Shown piece by piece: positions 5,743 to 6,947 of a stretch of DNA of 6,947 nucleotides. Made by a program: the position numbers and the translations under genes. Positions within the stretch are counted from its first letter, which is position 1; each line of letters begins with the position of its first letter. The stretch is from an uncultured Eubacterium sp. (GTDB lineage: Bacteria > Bacillota > Clostridia > Lachnospirales > Lachnospiraceae), in contig CAKRGF010000047.1 in NCBI GenBank assembly GCA_934322085.1, positions 1 through 6,947 on the forward strand, given 5' to 3'. The notes under the pieces are model-generated. The model worked only from the letters and a program-made list of their open reading frames with translations, did not search any database and had not been told where the DNA came from.

Positions 5743-6429
5743 ATGAAAAAAATAGCAAAGCAGATGTCAGAGTCTATTGAGTTAGGAATCGTGTTAGCGG
5801 CATCCGGTGGATTTATGGATGCGTATTCGTACATCATGCGCGACCATGTATTTGCAAATGCACAGACGGGAAATATGCTGTTGCTTGGTGTGAGCATATC
5901 TGAAAGAAACTGGCCGGAAGTTGTGCGGTATTTGTTTCCGGTACTTGCGTTTGCAGCGGGAATTATGCTTGCTGATTTGGTGCGTTTTCGGATGGATGAG
6001 AGAAAAAGACTTCACTGGCGGCAGATTTCTGTATTACTGGAGGCAATTGTCCTTGCCGGCGTGTGCTTTATTCCGGTTTCTCTTAATCTCTTAGCAAACA
6101 GTTTAACGTCACTTGCCTGCGGAATTCAGGTAGAGAGTTTCCGTAAGATTCACGGAAACGGAATTGCGACTACGATGTGTATCGGAAATCTTCGCAGCGG
6201 TACACAGAACTTGTGCGATTATATGCATACGAAAGAGAAAAAGTGTTTGTCAAAAAGCATCCTTTATTACAGTGTGATTTTGTGCTTTATTATTGGTGCC
6301 GTACTTGGAAATGTATGCATTTCTTATATGAAGGAAAAGGCAATTTTAGTGTGTGCATTCTTTTTGCTTGCCGCCTTTATTATGATGTTTATTGACAGGG
6401 AGAAGGAAGAACATGAAAGCCGTTCGTAG
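5743..6429 (+). CDS. DUF1275 (YoaK-like) membrane protein
   Basis: A 228-residue integral membrane protein with about six hydrophobic segments. It shows the DUF1275 signatures: SGGFMDAYSYI (21-31), VFANAQTGNMLLLG (36-49), CGIQVESFRK (126-135) and GIATTMCIGNLRSG (140-153). The family is widespread and uncharacterised; a transport role is usually supposed from topology only. AAAGGAG (5728-5734), inside the antiporter's 3' end, lies 8 nt before the ATG, and only 2 nt separate the antiporter stop from this start, which favours translational coupling. Its own 3' end overlaps the azlC remnant by 17 nt. Confidence 0.9.
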   Translation: MKKIAKQMSESIELGIVLAASGGFMDAYSYIMRDHVFANAQTGNMLLLGVSISERNWPEVVRYLFPVLAFAAGIMLADLVRFRMDERKRLHWRQISVLLEAIVLAGVCFIPVSLNLLANSLTSLACGIQVESFRKIHGNGIATTMCIGNLRSGTQNLCDYMHTKEKKCLSKSILYYSVILCFIIGAVLGNVCISYMKEKAILVCAFFLLAAFIMMFIDREKEEHESRS

Positions 6430-6770
6430 AGGATTTATCAAGTCCATTCCGATTTTGTGCAGTTACTTGTTTGTCGGAATGGCGTATGGAATTACGATGC
6501 AGAATGCTGGGTTTTTTTGGTACGATGCTGCAATTGTCAGTATACTTGTGTATACCGGGGCCTTTCAATTTGTCCTGATATCGCTTCTTAGCAGCGACTC
6601 TTGGTGGCTTGCCTGGGGAACTTCTTCCCGCGCAGTTAAATGGAATTGATTTTTGCATGACGGCATTATTTGTGACACTTAGTTATAAATGGAAACATAA
6701 CACATTTGTAAGTATTGCTGCGGGAACAGTACTTTATATGGTGCTGCAGGGGATGCTGGGAAGAATGTAA
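6413..6770 (+). pseudogene. azlC: Deleted azlC (probably azlC-azlD) branched-chain amino acid exporter remnant
   Basis: Intact AzlC is about 230 residues and works with the small AzlD to export branched-chain amino acids and analogues. Here the ATG at 6413 (AAGGA 5 nt upstream, overlapping the DUF1275 gene) begins a normal AzlC N terminus (RRGFIKSIPI, LVYTGAFQFVLISLLSS to residue 61). The frame then runs into unrelated sequence and TGA at 6647-6649. From about 6594, the frame that ends at TAA 6768-6770 resumes AzlC C-terminal sequence (LPAQLNGIDFCMTALFV). It passes directly into YKWKHNTFVSIAAGTVLYMVLQ, which looks like the AzlD C terminus. Roughly 100 or more central AzlC residues, including the usual NxRH region, are missing, and no separate azlD follows. 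The simplest reading is one frame-breaking deletion near 6590-6612 and a second, in-frame azlC-azlD join near 6682. It should be non-functional. Confidence 0.8.
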
Positions 6771-6800
6771 AAGAGGGTAAAAAACAACATATTATGAAAC

Positions 6801-6829
6801 TTGACGAACAAAAACCATTGTGCTATACT
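6801..6829 (+). promoter_or_regulatory. Near-consensus sigma-A promoter just upstream of a terminator
   Basis: TTGACG (6801-6806) is followed by exactly 17 nt and TATACT (6824-6829), with TG at 6821-6822 giving an extended -10. Transcription should start near 6836. The terminator stem begins only about 7 nt later. It may drive a tiny RNA, or a downstream gene beyond the window with built-in attenuation. Confidence 0.7.
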
Positions 6830-6842
6830 AGGGTTCGACGAG

Positions 6843-6877
6843 GACGTCACAAGCGAAAATTTGTGACGTCTTTTTTT
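6843..6877 (+). terminator. Intrinsic terminator at the end of the operon
   Basis: GACGTCACAA (6843-6852) and TTGTGACGTC (6861-6870) form a perfect 10-bp stem around an 8-nt loop, followed by seven Ts (6871-6877). No T-run follows on the minus strand, so it works rightward only. It ends the antiporter/DUF1275 operon and also any transcript started at 6801-6829. Confidence 0.9.
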
Positions 6878-6898
6878 GTATTGGCAATAAAAATAAAC

Positions 6899-6915
6899 CA
6901 CCTGCTATGCAGGTG
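6899..6915. repeat. Small perfect hairpin, possible IS200/IS605-type end
   Basis: CACCTGC (6899-6905) and GCAGGTG (6909-6915) form a 7-bp stem with loop TAT. There is no T-tract, so it is not a terminator. Short GC-rich hairpins with 3-4 nt loops lie just inside the ends of IS200/IS605 elements, where TnpA recognises them. AGCTTTAGCTTCAAG follows to the right. A transposase would have to lie beyond the window, so the assignment is tentative. Confidence 0.35.
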
Positions 6916-6947
6916 TGTTCCCAAACAGCTTTAGCTTCAAGTAAAAA

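Noticed and set aside
1..6947. CRISPR arrays, tRNA or rRNA genes
   Set aside because: No regularly spaced repeats and no cloverleaf or rRNA-like sequence were seen. The only tandem repeats are codon-level units of the coiled-coil gene.

Overview
The window looks like part of a low-to-medium GC Bacillota chromosome, most likely a gut Lachnospiraceae (Roseburia/Eubacterium-like). This rests on AGGAGG-type ribosome binding sites, sigma-A type promoters, a BspA-type leucine-rich-repeat secreted protein, an XRE-methyltransferase fusion and a divergent RsmH paralogue. The taxon is inferred from gene style, not from a marker gene.

Left part (1-824) is AT-rich and read mainly leftward. A small hendecad-repeat coiled-coil protein (53-295) lies behind a promoter (487-516) and a leader holding two hairpins, one of them a ~75-nt long near-palindrome, plus a possible 15-codon micro-ORF. 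Further right, a consensus leftward promoter (696-724) and a good RBS precede a 32-codon ORF (547-645). That promoter is back-to-back with the rightward promoter of an XRE-HTH/TehB-like methyltransferase fusion (825-1643).

Middle (1641-2911): a perfectly symmetric bidirectional terminator separates the methyltransferase from a convergent, secreted BspA-like LRR protein with a lysine-rich C-terminal module (1718-2860, minus strand).

Right part (3001-6947): a rightward operon starts from a promoter at 3001-3030. It encodes an RsmH-like rRNA methyltransferase with an N-terminal extension, a CPA1/NhaP2-type cation:proton antiporter with two RCK_C domains, and a DUF1275 (YoaK-like) membrane protein. 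It ends in the remains of an azlC (probably azlC-azlD) branched-chain amino acid exporter broken by internal deletion. Spacing is tight (about 29 nt, 2 nt, then a 17-nt overlap), so the genes are probably co-transcribed. After the pseudogene, a near-consensus promoter is followed almost at once by a strong intrinsic terminator, a unit that would give a transcript of only about 40 nt. The last 50 bases carry a small perfect hairpin resembling the subterminal hairpin of an IS200/IS605 element that may begin at the right edge.

No complete, clearly new multi-gene system is visible. The items most worth a second look are the structured leader and coiled-coil gene, the promoter-RBS-32-codon ORF divergent from the XRE-methyltransferase, the deleted azlCD remnant, and the promoter-terminator micro-unit.
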